The notes beneath the pieces are model-generated. The model worked only from the letters and a program-made list of their open reading frames with translations, was not told where the DNA came from and did not search any database. This document shows positions 1-8,162 of a stretch of 64,000 nucleotides of DNA, in pieces. This DNA is from Amycolatopsis umgeniensis (lineage in GTDB: Bacteria > Actinomycetota > Actinomycetes > Mycobacteriales > Pseudonocardiaceae). The position numbers were made by a program, and so were the translations under genes. Each line of letters starts with the position of its first letter. The stretch's first letter is position 1. The DNA lies in the NCBI RefSeq assembly GCF_014205155.1, contig NZ_JACHMX010000001.1:1984001-2048000 (forward strand). Reading direction: 5' to 3'.

Positions 1-526
1 TCCGGTGGGAGTCGAGCGGACGGGGATCCGCGGGTGCCGAAGTGAGGTAGCGGCCGACCCGCTCGGCCGCGGTCGAAACGAGCAGGGTGGAATGCGCGAG
101 CAAGCCCGTTCTCGTCCGGAACACGGCGAAACCGCACAGCTTCGAGTCACCGACGAACAGCCCTCGATCACCGAGCCGCGACGGCAGCCCGAGTCCGGCC
201 ACCGTCGCGGTCATCAGTTCCCCGAGCGCCTCGAGCGGTCTGCCCGTCTGACCCGGCAGGACGAGGGTGATGTTGAGATTGCCGGGATCGTGGAACACCG
301 TCCCGCCGCCGCTGGCCCGGCGCAGCACCGGAACGCCGTCGCTCGCACAGACTTCGGCCTTGACCTCGCGTTCGATCTTCTGCCCCCGCCCCACGACCAC
401 ACTGTCGGTGTTGCGCCAGATCCACAGGACCGGCGCCTCCGGTGCGGCGCGCAGGAGGGCTTCGTCGAACGCGAGGTTGTCAGCCGGGTCGTCGAACGAA
501 GCGACGACTTCCGAAGGGCCGGTCAC
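1..526 (-). CDS. Lipoate-protein ligase A / biotin-lipoate ligase family protein (3' end beyond window)
   Basis: About 175 residues of a lipoate/octanoate transferase-fold protein are present; the C-terminus runs off the left edge. Visible signatures are the early NLAFDEALL helix, the substrate-loop motif RRASGGGTVFHD followed by NLNITLV, and the GDSKLCG segment that carries the invariant lysine expected to bind the acyl-adenylate. Family members attach lipoate or octanoate to E2 and GcvH proteins in the cytoplasm. The GTG start overlaps the pntB stop by four bases (GTGA), so it is probably translated from the transhydrogenase mRNA. Whether it is a true ligase, an octanoyltransferase or a paralogue cannot be decided without the missing part. 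Confidence 0.85.
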   Translation of the reverse strand, partial: MTGPSEVVASFDDPADNLAFDEALLRAAPEAPVLWIWRNTDSVVVGRGQKIEREVKAEVCASDGVPVLRRASGGGTVFHDPGNLNITLVLPGQTGRPLEALGELMTATVAGLGLPSRLGDRGLFVGDSKLCGFAVFRTRTGLLAHSTLLVSTAAERVGRYLTSAPADPRPLDSHR

Positions 527-1908
527 AGTGCTTTGAGTTCCTCCACGATCTCGCCCACCGACGATTTGGCGTCGCCGAAGAGCATGCTTGTCTTCGCATC
601 GTAGAAGAGTTCGTTGTCGATGCCGGCGAAGCCCGAGCTCATCGAGCGTTTGAGCACGATCACCGACCGGCTGTGGTTCACCTTGAGGATCGGCATTCCG
701 TAGATGGGCGAGCCCGGATCGGTCTCCGCGGCCGGGTTCGTGACGTCGTTCGCGCCGATCACCAGCGCGACGTCGGTCTGGGCGAACTCGGAGTTGATCT
801 CGTCCATTTCCTTGAGCTGCTCGTACGGGACGTCGGCCTCGGCGAGGAGCACGTTCATATGCCCCGGCATCCGGCCCGCCACCGGGTGGATGGCGTATTC
901 GACGGTGATCCCCTTGGCCTCCAGCAGCTTCGCCATCTCGCGGACCACGTGCTGCGCCTGCGCGACGGCCATACCGTAACCGGGGACGACCACGACCTTG
1001 TTCGCGTACGCCATCTGGATCGCGGTGTCGGACGCGCTGGTGCTGCGCACCGGCCGGACCTCGCCGGATCCGCCGCTCGCGACCGAGGTGGTGCCGCCGA
1101 ACCCGCCGGCGACGATGGCCGGGATCGACCGGTTCATCGCCTTCGCCATCAGGTTCGTCAGGATCGAACCCGACGCGCCGACGATCATGCCCGCCACGAT
1201 CAGCGCGGTGTTGTCGAGCGCGAGACCCATGGCCGCCGCCGACAATCCGGTGAGCGCGTTCAGCAGGGAGATGACGACCGGCATGTCCGCGCCGCCGATC
1301 GGCAGCACGACCACGACGCCGAGCACACCCGCGGCGACCAGCAGGCCGATCATCAGCAGTTCGGCGTCGCCGCCGGAAGCGATGACGACCGCGAAGACGA
1401 TCGCGGCGATCAGCACCAGCGCGTTCACCGGCTGCTGCAGCTTGCCGAGGGTGATCGGGCGGCCGGAGATGAGTTCCTGCAGTTTCCCGAACGCGATGTT
1501 GGAGCCCCAGAAGGACACCGAACCGACGATCGCGGCGAAGAGCGACGCGATCGCGACGTACGCGGGTTCGTGCGCGTAGCCCTCCGTGGTGCGGAACTCG
1601 ACCCACGCGATGAGCGCGACCGCCCCGCCGCCGACGCCGTTGAACAGCGCCACCATCTGCGGCATCGCGGTCATCTTGACCTTGCGCGCGGACGGCACGC
1701 CGACGACGACACCGATCGCGACGCCGAGGGCGATCAGCAGCCAGTTGCTCATGCCGGGCGTCAAAAGCGTCGCGATCACCGCGATGCCCATGCCGACCGC
1801 GGCGATCCAGTTGCCGCGTACCGCGGTGCGCGGACCTGTCAGCCCCATCAGGCCGTAGATGAACAGTGCGAAGGAAATGATGTAGAGGACGGCGATGAAG
1901 GTCGTCAC
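523..1908 (-). CDS. pntB: NAD(P) transhydrogenase beta subunit
   Basis: A 461-residue membrane protein with about nine hydrophobic segments over residues 1-260, followed by a soluble NADP(H)-binding domain III starting near residue 290. Domain III contains the Rossmann-like PGYGMAVAQAQ motif and the VIGANDVTNPAA segment typical of PntB. It forms the proton channel and NADP site of the energy-linked transhydrogenase that couples proton entry to hydride transfer from NADH to NADP+. The length matches E. coli PntB. The ATG overlaps the pntAb stop by four bases, indicating translational coupling. Identification is firm. Confidence 0.97.
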   Translation of the reverse strand: MTTFIAVLYIISFALFIYGLMGLTGPRTAVRGNWIAAVGMGIAVIATLLTPGMSNWLLIALGVAIGVVVGVPSARKVKMTAMPQMVALFNGVGGGAVALIAWVEFRTTEGYAHEPAYVAIASLFAAIVGSVSFWGSNIAFGKLQELISGRPITLGKLQQPVNALVLIAAIVFAVVIASGGDAELLMIGLLVAAGVLGVVVVLPIGGADMPVVISLLNALTGLSAAAMGLALDNTALIVAGMIVGASGSILTNLMAKAMNRSIPAIVAGGFGGTTSVASGGSGEVRPVRSTSASDTAIQMAYANKVVVVPGYGMAVAQAQHVVREMAKLLEAKGITVEYAIHPVAGRMPGHMNVLLAEADVPYEQLKEMDEINSEFAQTDVALVIGANDVTNPAAETDPGSPIYGMPILKVNHSRSVIVLKRSMSSGFAGIDNELFYDAKTSMLFGDAKSSVGEIVEELKAL

Positions 1909-2207
1909 TTGTCACCACCGTCTTCCGGCTTCTTCGCCTTGAACATCGAAAGCATCCTGTCGGTGACCAGGAAGCCACCGACCACGTTGATCGTGCCGAA
2001 GGCGATCGCGATCACCAGCAGGATCTTGTTCAGTACGCCTTCCACGCCGAGGCCGAGCACGATCAGCCCGCCGAGCAGGACGATGCCGTGGATGGCGTTG
2101 GTCCCCGACATGAGCGGGGTGTGCAGGGTGTTGGGCACCTTCGAAATGACGGTGAATCCCACGAATCCGGCGAGTACGAGGATCGCCAGGCTGCCTACGA
2201 GCATCAC
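1905..2207 (-). CDS. pntAb: NAD(P) transhydrogenase alpha subunit, membrane part (alpha-2)
   Basis: A 100-residue protein that is almost entirely hydrophobic, with three to four transmembrane helices. The KVPNTLHTPLMSGTNAIHG segment is the conserved hallmark of the C-terminal membrane part of PntA. In this organism, as in many actinobacteria and Rhodospirillum, the alpha chain is split into a soluble NAD-binding protein and this small membrane anchor. Its ATG overlaps the pntAa stop and its own stop overlaps the pntB start, both by four bases, so all three subunits are made from one coupled transcript. Confidence 0.95.
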   Translation of the reverse strand: MMLVGSLAILVLAGFVGFTVISKVPNTLHTPLMSGTNAIHGIVLLGGLIVLGLGVEGVLNKILLVIAIAFGTINVVGGFLVTDRMLSMFKAKKPEDGGDK

Positions 2208-3322
2208 TCGCCCCCTTGCTTTTCGGCTTCGCCGGCTCCTGCGACGCAGGCCCCGGCGACGATCTCGTCGGAGAAGTCGAGCGCGAGCTTGCCTTCCTTG
2301 TCGACGAGCAACTCCAGCAGTTCGGTGACGTTGCGCGCGTACAGCTCACTGGAATGCGCGGGCATCTCCGCGGCGAGGTTGAGCGGCGAGCAGATGGTGA
2401 CGTCGTGTTCGACGACCTCCTCGCCCGGTTTCGTCAGTTCGCAGTTGCCGCCGGACTCTCCGGCGAGGTCGACCACGACACCGCCGGCGGGCATCCCCTT
2501 CACCGCGTCGGCGGTGACGAGGACCGGCGCCTTGCGGCCGGGGACGAGCGCGGTGGTGATCACGACGTCGAACCTCGTGATCGCCTCGGTGAGCCTGCGT
2601 TGCTGCTCGGCCTTTTCCTCTTCGGTGAGCTCGCGGGCGTACCCGCCTTCACCGACCGCCTCGATGCCGAGGTCGAGGAATTTCGCGCCGAGCGATTTGA
2701 CCTGCTCGCCGACCTCGGGCCGGACGTCGTAGCCGGTGGTCTGCGCGCCGAGCCTTTTCGCCGTCGCCAAGGCCTGGAGCCCGGCGACACCGGCGCCGAG
2801 CACGAGCACCTTCGCCGGGGGCACGGTTCCGGCCGCGGTGGTGAGCATCGGGAAGAACCGGGTGAGCTTCTCCGCGGCCAGCAGAACCGCGCGATAGCCC
2901 GCGACACTGCTTTGGGAAGACAGCGCGTCCATGGCCTGCGCGCGGGAGATCCGAGGGATCGCCTCGACGGCGAAGGCGCGGAGGCCCGCCGTTTCGAGCG
3001 CCGCTATCCCGTCCGGATCGGCCCGTGGATTCAGGAAACCGATGAGGATCGTGCCTGCTTTGAGCTTCGCGACTTCGGCCGCGCTCGGAGGCGCCACCTT
3101 CACCACGATGTCGGCATCCCACGCGTCGCCGATCACCGCGCCCGCCTGCTCGAAGACCTCGTCGGCGAGCAGCGCGCCGGCGCCCGCCCCGGGCTCGACC
3201 ACCACCCGCAGTCCGCGTCCGGAGACGCGCTCGACGAGTTTCGGTACCAGCGCGACGCGGCGTTCGCCTTGTCCGGTTTCCCGGACAACACCGACCGTGA
3301 GCTGCTCGTTTTCTGCCGCCAC
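2204..3322 (-). CDS. pntAa: NAD(P) transhydrogenase alpha subunit, NAD(H)-binding part (alpha-1)
   Basis: A 372-residue soluble protein of the alanine dehydrogenase/PNT family. It opens with VGVVRETGQGERRVALVPK, has the RISRAQ(S/A)MDALSSQ loop at mid-length and the NAD-binding VLVLGAGVAGLQAL glycine motif. It holds NAD(H) in domain I of the transhydrogenase. I chose the GTG at 3322 because a GAGGAGG Shine-Dalgarno lies six bases upstream; the open frame extends 21 codons further but that part is not conserved-looking. First gene of the operon pntAa-pntAb-pntB-lipoate ligase. Confidence 0.95.
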   Translation of the reverse strand: MAAENEQLTVGVVRETGQGERRVALVPKLVERVSGRGLRVVVEPGAGAGALLADEVFEQAGAVIGDAWDADIVVKVAPPSAAEVAKLKAGTILIGFLNPRADPDGIAALETAGLRAFAVEAIPRISRAQAMDALSSQSSVAGYRAVLLAAEKLTRFFPMLTTAAGTVPPAKVLVLGAGVAGLQALATAKRLGAQTTGYDVRPEVGEQVKSLGAKFLDLGIEAVGEGGYARELTEEEKAEQQRRLTEAITRFDVVITTALVPGRKAPVLVTADAVKGMPAGGVVVDLAGESGGNCELTKPGEEVVEHDVTICSPLNLAAEMPAHSSELYARNVTELLELLVDKEGKLALDFSDEIVAGACVAGAGEAEKQGGE

Positions 3323-3509
3323 AGGCGACCTCCTCACTGGAGAGGACCACACGAACTCGCACTGTTTACCATGTCCGGCCGACAAGTCCCATGGCTGAAC
3401 GTGTCCGGGAGGAATCTTTCCGTGACATCGCCCATCACGATCGATCCAGCCATCGATCTAGGTGTGCGACGTCATAAGGAGGCACGGGGCGGCCGTGACG
3501 CGGCGCCGC

Positions 3510-3644
3510 ACTCGCGTGATCAGGCACGTAACTCGCGTGATCGGAGACGGATCTCGCGTGATCGGAGGCCGAACATCGAGTGCGGCGTCCAGTCACGTGT
3601 GTCACGTGTCCGATCACGCGAGTTCCGGGTTCGAGCACGCGAGT
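3510..3644. repeat. 21-nt-period inverted repeat array (ACTCGCGTGATC family)
   Basis: Three direct 12-mers (ACTCGCGTGATC at 3510 and 3531, TCTCGCGTGATC at 3552) spaced exactly 21 nt apart are followed by two inverted copies (GATCACGCGAGT at 3612, GAGCACGCGAGT at 3633), again 21 nt apart. The array fills most of the 352-nt gap between pntAa and the TetR gene, which otherwise shows no gene. A related array occurs at 37308-37380. Open frames across it on both strands are repetitive heptapeptides and not credible proteins. Function unknown. Confidence 0.8.
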
Positions 3645-3674
3645 TCCGGCCTTACTGAGCAACGACTTTCCGCA

Positions 3675-4295
3675 TCACGGAACGCTGCGCCAGTTCGGCA
3701 CCCCCAGAAAGATCAGCCGGAGCCGCCGCTCGGCCGTGCGGACGATCTCGTCGTCACGCGAGGGCGCCTCGAGCAGTTCCAGCACCGTCGTGAGCATGGT
3801 CGTCACGATCAGATCGGCGAGCAGATGAAGATCCTCCGTCACCCATTCGCGGAGGTTGTCGAAGCGCGCGAGGTCGACGGCGAGTTCGCTGACGAAGAGT
3901 TTGAGTTCGAAGCCGATCGCCTGCCGGACCGGACCGGTGCCGCCGTAGCGCTCCCTGGTCAGGAAGTGGAAGTGGGCCTCGTGCGCCCGCACGTGCTCGC
4001 GCAGGATGCGCACGGACATCCGGATCATGTCGTTGTACGCCGCGGGCTTGGTGCGCGCGGAGCGGATCATCGTGCGCAAGGTGCGCATCGACTCTTCCAC
4101 CAGCGCGACGCCCAGCTCGTCCATCGATGCGAAGTGACGATAGAACGCTGTCGGCACGATCCCGGCCCGCTTCGCCACTTCGCGCAGACTCAGCCCGGAG
4201 AACCCGCGTTCCGCCACCAGTTCCAGGGCCGCGTCCAGCAGCGCCTGACGCGTGCGCTGTTTGCGCTCCTGCCTGGAAACGGGCTCAGTTGTCAC
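3675..4295 (-). CDS. TetR-family regulator of the desaturase operon
   Basis: A 206-residue TetR protein with a standard N-terminal helix-turn-helix: the ERKQRTRQALLDAALELVAE helix, then LSLREVAKRAG and PTAFYRHFASMDEL. The C-terminal ligand domain resembles that of DesT-type fatty-acid sensors. The open frame reaches 4430, but the GTG at 4295 is preferred: a TACGCT box (4303-4308, minus strand) ends exactly seven bases before it, the pattern of a leaderless start. It is divergent from a reductase/desaturase operon, as Pseudomonas desT is next to desCB, so it probably represses that operon in response to acyl-CoA saturation (inference). Confidence 0.88.
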   Translation of the reverse strand: MTTEPVSRQERKQRTRQALLDAALELVAERGFSGLSLREVAKRAGIVPTAFYRHFASMDELGVALVEESMRTLRTMIRSARTKPAAYNDMIRMSVRILREHVRAHEAHFHFLTRERYGGTGPVRQAIGFELKLFVSELAVDLARFDNLREWVTEDLHLLADLIVTTMLTTVLELLEAPSRDDEIVRTAERRLRLIFLGVPNWRSVP

Positions 4296-4383
4296 GACAG
4301 ACAGCGTAATCGCCTCCGCAGTATCACTCACGTCACATCGCCGTCCTCTCGCGTTGACAAGCGGGATCATCGCCACTTCACTG

Positions 4384-4407
4384 TTCAGTGTACAAGCGTT
4401 CACTGAA
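4384..4407. promoter_or_regulatory. Palindromic operator upstream of the desaturase operon
   Basis: A 24-bp inverted repeat with arms TTCAGTGTAC and GTTCACTGAA (9 of 10 positions complementary) around a four-base centre. It lies 13 bases before the reductase ATG. Its core AGTGAACGCTTGTACACT (minus strand) closely resembles the Pseudomonas DesT box as I remember it (memory, not a search). It is the most likely binding site of the divergent TetR regulator. A TTGACA at 4354-4359 is a possible -35 for the operon. Confidence 0.75.
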
Positions 4408-4420
4408 TTCTGGAGATGTG

Positions 4421-5512
4421 ATGACGGCACTGGTACCGCGCAGGGCCAGGCGGCTGGCCTCGCTGGCCGAGGCCCTGCTCACGCCCCACGGAATGGACCG
4501 CTACCTCGAACTCGTCGATCCGATGCTGGTCCGCCGCGAAGTCCGCGGCCTGGTCACCGGCGTCCGGCGGCAGACGCCCGACACGGTCACGCTGACCATC
4601 CGGCCGAGCCGGGCCTGGCGGGGCTTCGTCGCGGGTCAATACGTGCGGGTGACCGTCGAGATCGACGGCGTCCGCCGCACCCGCTGCTACTCGCCCGCCG
4701 GTTCGGAGCACGACGGCACACTGGAACTGACCATCAAGGCCGATCCGCAGGGCCTCGTCTCACGGCATCTGAACCGCACGGTCACCACCGGTTCGGTGCT
4801 CGGACTGTCCACTCCGGACGGCGAGTTCACCCTGCCCTCGCCGAGGCCCCGGCGGATCCTGTTGCTGAGCGGCGGAAGCGGGATCACGCCCGTCCTGTCG
4901 ATGCTGCGCACGCTCGCGGACGAGCGCCACGAGGGCGACATCGCCTTCCTGTCCTACTCCAACGGCGCCGACGACGCGCTCTACCGCGCCGAGCTCGCCG
5001 ACCTCTCCCGCCGCCTGCCGGGCCTGCGGGTGGTACACGCGTTCACTCACGCGAAAACCGGCGGCGACCTGCACGGGTTCTTCTCCAAGGAGCACCTCGC
5101 GGAGGCCGCGCCGTGGTACCCCGACGCCGAGACCTTCCTGTGCGGTCCGAAGCCGCTGATGGATTCGGTCCGCGAGGCGTTCGAGGCCGACGGTCTCGGT
5201 GCACATCTGCACACCGAGGAGTTCACGCCGCCGGCGCTCACGTTCGACACCGAGAACGCCGAAGGGCAGATCCGGTTCGCGCGCAGCGGCCGCGAGTTCG
5301 AGAACTCCGGGAAGCCGTTGCTGGAGCAGGCCGAAGACGCGGGACTGAAGCCGGAACACGGTTGCCGGATGGGCATCTGCTTCTCCTGCACCCAGATCAA
5401 GACCGCGGGCTGCGTGCGCAACGCCAAGACCGGCGAGACCTCCAGCGAAGAGAACGAAGAGATCCAGCTCTGCATCTCCGTCCCGGTCGGGGACGTCGAG
5501 ATCAACGCTTAG
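4421..5512 (+). CDS. Ferredoxin-reductase-type electron donor for the acyl desaturase (FAD, NAD(P), 2Fe-2S)
   Basis: A 363-residue three-domain oxidoreductase. The FAD domain contains GQYVRVTV and the flavin motif RTRCYSPAGS; the NAD(P) domain has LLSGGSGITPVLSML and later FLCGPKPLMD; the C-terminus is a plant-type 2Fe-2S ferredoxin domain with C-x4-C-x2-C in GCRMGICFSC and the fourth cysteine in IQLCISVP. This matches Rv3230c/DesC-type partners that pass NADPH electrons to a membrane desaturase. The ATG at 4421 has a GGAG five bases upstream. The desaturase gene follows after 12 bases, so the two are an operon. Confidence 0.92.
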   Translation: MTALVPRRARRLASLAEALLTPHGMDRYLELVDPMLVRREVRGLVTGVRRQTPDTVTLTIRPSRAWRGFVAGQYVRVTVEIDGVRRTRCYSPAGSEHDGTLELTIKADPQGLVSRHLNRTVTTGSVLGLSTPDGEFTLPSPRPRRILLLSGGSGITPVLSMLRTLADERHEGDIAFLSYSNGADDALYRAELADLSRRLPGLRVVHAFTHAKTGGDLHGFFSKEHLAEAAPWYPDAETFLCGPKPLMDSVREAFEADGLGAHLHTEEFTPPALTFDTENAEGQIRFARSGREFENSGKPLLEQAEDAGLKPEHGCRMGICFSCTQIKTAGCVRNAKTGETSSEENEEIQLCISVPVGDVEINA

Positions 5513-5524
5513 AAGGGAGCCTCG

Positions 5525-6640
5525 ATGACAGGCTTGCAGGACAAACTGACCCCCGCCCAGGTCGAGGAATTCGGCCGCGAACTGGACGAGATCCGGCAGC
5601 GGATCGTCGCCGACCTCGGCCAGGTCGACGTCGACTACATCCACAACATCATCAAGACCCAGCGCGCGCTCGAGGTCGCGGGCCGCGGGCTGCTGTTCGC
5701 CGGGTTCTTCCCGCCCGCGTGGATCGCCGGGGTGACCGCGCTCTCGGTGGCGAAGATCCTCGACAACATGGAGATCGGCCACAACGTCATGCACGGCCAG
5801 TACGACTGGACGCGTGACCCGGCGCTGAGCTCGCAGAAGTTCGAGTGGGACAACGTCGCCCCCGCCGAGAACTGGCGTCATTCGCACAACTACATGCACC
5901 ACACGTACACGAACATCCTCGACAAGGACCGCGACATCGGTTACGGCGTCCTGCGGATGGATCCCGCGCAGAAGTGGAATCCGTACTACCTGGGCAACCC
6001 GGTGTACGCGACACTGCTCGCGCTGTTCTTCCAGTGGGGCGTCATGCTGCACGACCTCGAGTTCGACCGCATCGTCAAGGGCGAGCGCAAATGGTCGGAC
6101 AACAAAGAGGTCGGCCTGAAGATGCTCAAGAAGGCCGGTCGCCAGGTCGGCAAGGACTACGTGCTCTTCCCGCTGCTGACCGGTCCGCTCGCGCCGCTGA
6201 CCTTCCTCGGCAACGCCACCGCGAACCTGACGCGCAACCTGTGGGCGTTCTCGATCATCTTCTGCGGGCACTTCCCCGCCGACGTCGAGAGCTTCACCGA
6301 GGAGGAGACCGAGAACGAGTCGCGGGGCCAGTGGTACCTGCGGCAGATCCTCGGCTCGGCGAACATCACCGGCGGCAAGCTCTTCCACGTCATGACCGGG
6401 AACCTCTCGCACCAGATCGAGCACCACCTGTTCCCGGACATCCCGGCGCGCCGCTACCCGGAGATCGCGGGCGAGGTGCGGGCGATCTGCGAGAAGTACG
6501 GCCTGCCGTACAACACCGGCCCCCTGCACAAGCAGCTGTTCTCGGTGGCCAAGAAGATCGTGAAACTGGCCATGCCCTGGAACGGTGAACCCCGCACTCC
6601 CGCTACCGTGGAGAGCGACAAGACCCTCCGAGCGGCTTAA
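5525..6640 (+). CDS. Membrane fatty acyl desaturase (DesA3/DesB-like)
   Basis: A 371-residue integral membrane di-iron desaturase. All three histidine boxes are present: H86-NVM-H90, H119-S-H121 with H125-H126 in HSHNYMHH, and H296-QIE-HH in QIEHHLFP. Two pairs of hydrophobic helices separate them. Family members introduce a cis double bond (usually delta-9) into stearoyl- or palmitoyl-CoA at the membrane. The ATG has an AAGGGAG ribosome site. It is translated directly after its reductase, and the divergent TetR regulator and operator point to control by membrane fatty-acid status. Confidence 0.92.
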   Translation: MTGLQDKLTPAQVEEFGRELDEIRQRIVADLGQVDVDYIHNIIKTQRALEVAGRGLLFAGFFPPAWIAGVTALSVAKILDNMEIGHNVMHGQYDWTRDPALSSQKFEWDNVAPAENWRHSHNYMHHTYTNILDKDRDIGYGVLRMDPAQKWNPYYLGNPVYATLLALFFQWGVMLHDLEFDRIVKGERKWSDNKEVGLKMLKKAGRQVGKDYVLFPLLTGPLAPLTFLGNATANLTRNLWAFSIIFCGHFPADVESFTEEETENESRGQWYLRQILGSANITGGKLFHVMTGNLSHQIEHHLFPDIPARRYPEIAGEVRAICEKYGLPYNTGPLHKQLFSVAKKIVKLAMPWNGEPRTPATVESDKTLRAA

Positions 6641-6650
6641 GGTGTCTGAC

Positions 6651-6854
6651 ATGGTCGGTCAGTTCGAAAGCACCAAGGACGTGGTCCAAGAGGTCACCGA
6701 GTCGGCGGCCACCCACATCGGCAACATCGCGACGATCATCACCGGCGCGATCCGGGACATCGCCCGCGAAACCGGTGACTGGCTGACGGACGTCATCGAG
6801 ATGCGCGAGGCGTCCCAGCGAGCGCAGGCGGACGAAGAACACCGCGAAGACTAG
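6651..6854 (+). CDS. Small helical protein of unknown function, third gene of the desaturase operon
   Basis: A 67-residue acidic, predicted largely alpha-helical protein (MVGQFESTKDVVQEVTES through a charged EEHRED tail). It begins 10 bases after the desaturase stop; AAGG at 6639-6642 serves the ATG at 6651, with an in-frame GTG at 6642 as the alternative. The middle segment is amphipathic and could lie on the membrane. I do not recognise the family. Position suggests an accessory role in desaturation, but nothing in the sequence shows a function. A strong hairpin follows at 6871-6918. Confidence 0.6.
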   Translation: MVGQFESTKDVVQEVTESAATHIGNIATIITGAIRDIARETGDWLTDVIEMREASQRAQADEEHRED

Positions 6855-6870
6855 GGAAACCTGGATGGGC

Positions 6871-6918
6871 ACGAGGCGGGTGGTCACGGCAGGGTGAAGC
6901 CGTGACCACCCGCCTCGT
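6871..6918 (+). terminator. 20-bp perfect hairpin that covers the histidine kinase start codon
   Basis: Left arm 6871-6890 (ACGAGGCGGGTGGTCACGGC), 8-base loop AGGGTGAA, right arm 6899-6918, fully complementary over 20 bp. It lies 16 bases after the last gene of the desaturase operon, so it should terminate that operon. The GTG start of the kinase at 6902 and its first codons are inside the right arm and the only purine-rich ribosome-site candidate is in the loop, so it may also limit kinase translation. Confidence 0.75.
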
Positions 6919-8158
6919 CCCCCGTGTCCTCGGCGCACAGCTGAGCCGTGCGTATTGGGCGGAGCTGGCGTGGGTGCTCATCGGCGCACCGCTGACGCTG
7001 GTGTTCACCGTGCTCGTCGTCGTCGGGCTGTTCCTCGGGATCGGCCTGAGCCTGCTCACCATCGGGCTGCCGGTGCTCATCGGCGTCGTGGCGGGCGCGC
7101 GGCTGATCGGTGCCGCGCACATCGGCCTGGCGCGGGCCCTGCTCGGGACCACGGTCACCCCACCCGCCCGGCCCGAGCTGCGGCCGGGGCTGTGGAACGG
7201 CGTCAAAAGCAAGATCGGGGATCCGATCGGCTGGCGGTCGATCGCCTACCTGCTGATCCGGCTGCCGCTGTCTTTCGTCGAGTTCTTCCTGGTCGTGACT
7301 CTGTTCGTCTACGCCGTCAGCACGCTGACGTACCCGCTGTTCTGGTTCACCCTGAACGGCGCGGCGATGCCGACCTTCGATCTCCATGTCGACTCCTGGC
7401 CCCTCACCCTGCCGCTCGCGCTCACCGGACTGGCCGTCTTGCTGGCGATGCCGTGGGTGGTCCACGGCCTGACCTCGTTCGACCGTCTGCTGGTGCGTGG
7501 GGTCCTCGGCGCCGAGGACCTCTCCAAACGCGTGCGCGACCTCGAACGCAGCCGCGCGACAGCCGTCGACGACGCGACGCGGCGGCTGCGCCGGATCGAA
7601 CGCGACCTGCACGACGGCGCGCAGGCGCAACTGGTCGCGCTGGCGATGAAGCTCGGCATCGCGAAGGACGAACTGTCCGGCGACGGCGACATCGCGCAGG
7701 TCACCGCCCTGGTCACCGCCGCGCACGCCAACGCGAAACAGGCGCTTGTCGAGCTGCGCGACCTCGCCCGAGGCATCCACCCCGCCGCGCTCGACGCCGG
7801 CCTCGACATCGCACTGTCCACTTTGGCCGCGGGCTCGGGTATCGACGCGCGGATCACCGTGACCCTGCCGAGCAGGCCGTCGCCGTCGATCGAGACCATC
7901 GCCTACTTCACCGTCGCCGAACTGCTGACCAATGCCGCCAAACACACTTCGGCCGCGATCGAGGTCGATGTGGGTATCTTCGGTGACGGCCTGCGGCTCG
8001 TGGTGCGAGACGGTGGCGAAGGCGGGGCGAGGCCGGAGCGCGGCGGCGGCCTCGCCGGGATCGCCGAACGGCTCGCGACGGTGGACGGCAGGCTCGACAT
8101 CGACAGCCCTCCTGGAGGGCCTACGGTGATCAGCGCGGAGATTCCACTACGGACATAG
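6902..8158 (+). CDS. Two-component sensor histidine kinase (NarL/DesK type)
   Basis: A 418-residue membrane kinase. Residues 18-85 and 118-195 contain four hydrophobic segments of the actinobacterial sensor domain, arranged as two hairpins with little extracellular sequence. The HisKA_3 dimerisation box reads RIERDLHDGAQAQ with phospho-acceptor His237. The HATPase domain has the N-box AELLTNAAKH and the glycine-rich GGGLAGIAERL. It belongs to kinases that sense envelope or lipid state; its ligand is unknown. The response regulator starts four bases after its stop. The GTG start lies inside a strong hairpin (6871-6918). Confidence 0.92.
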   Translation: MTTRLVPRVLGAQLSRAYWAELAWVLIGAPLTLVFTVLVVVGLFLGIGLSLLTIGLPVLIGVVAGARLIGAAHIGLARALLGTTVTPPARPELRPGLWNGVKSKIGDPIGWRSIAYLLIRLPLSFVEFFLVVTLFVYAVSTLTYPLFWFTLNGAAMPTFDLHVDSWPLTLPLALTGLAVLLAMPWVVHGLTSFDRLLVRGVLGAEDLSKRVRDLERSRATAVDDATRRLRRIERDLHDGAQAQLVALAMKLGIAKDELSGDGDIAQVTALVTAAHANAKQALVELRDLARGIHPAALDAGLDIALSTLAAGSGIDARITVTLPSRPSPSIETIAYFTVAELLTNAAKHTSAAIEVDVGIFGDGLRLVVRDGGEGGARPERGGGLAGIAERLATVDGRLDIDSPPGGPTVISAEIPLRT

Positions 8159-8162
8159 GAAC

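Noticed and set aside
442..2328. 628-codon plus-strand frame opposite pntB/pntAb
   Set aside because: Arg/Asp/His-rich shadow of the well-supported transhydrogenase genes.
3510..3644. CRISPR array
   Set aside because: Units are 12 nt with 9-nt spacers and change orientation; no cas genes are present.
3435..3662. Short frames through the 21-nt repeats with TRVI/DHAS heptapeptide repeats
   Set aside because: The heptad arises because 21 nt is seven codons; frames exist on both strands and have no ribosome site.
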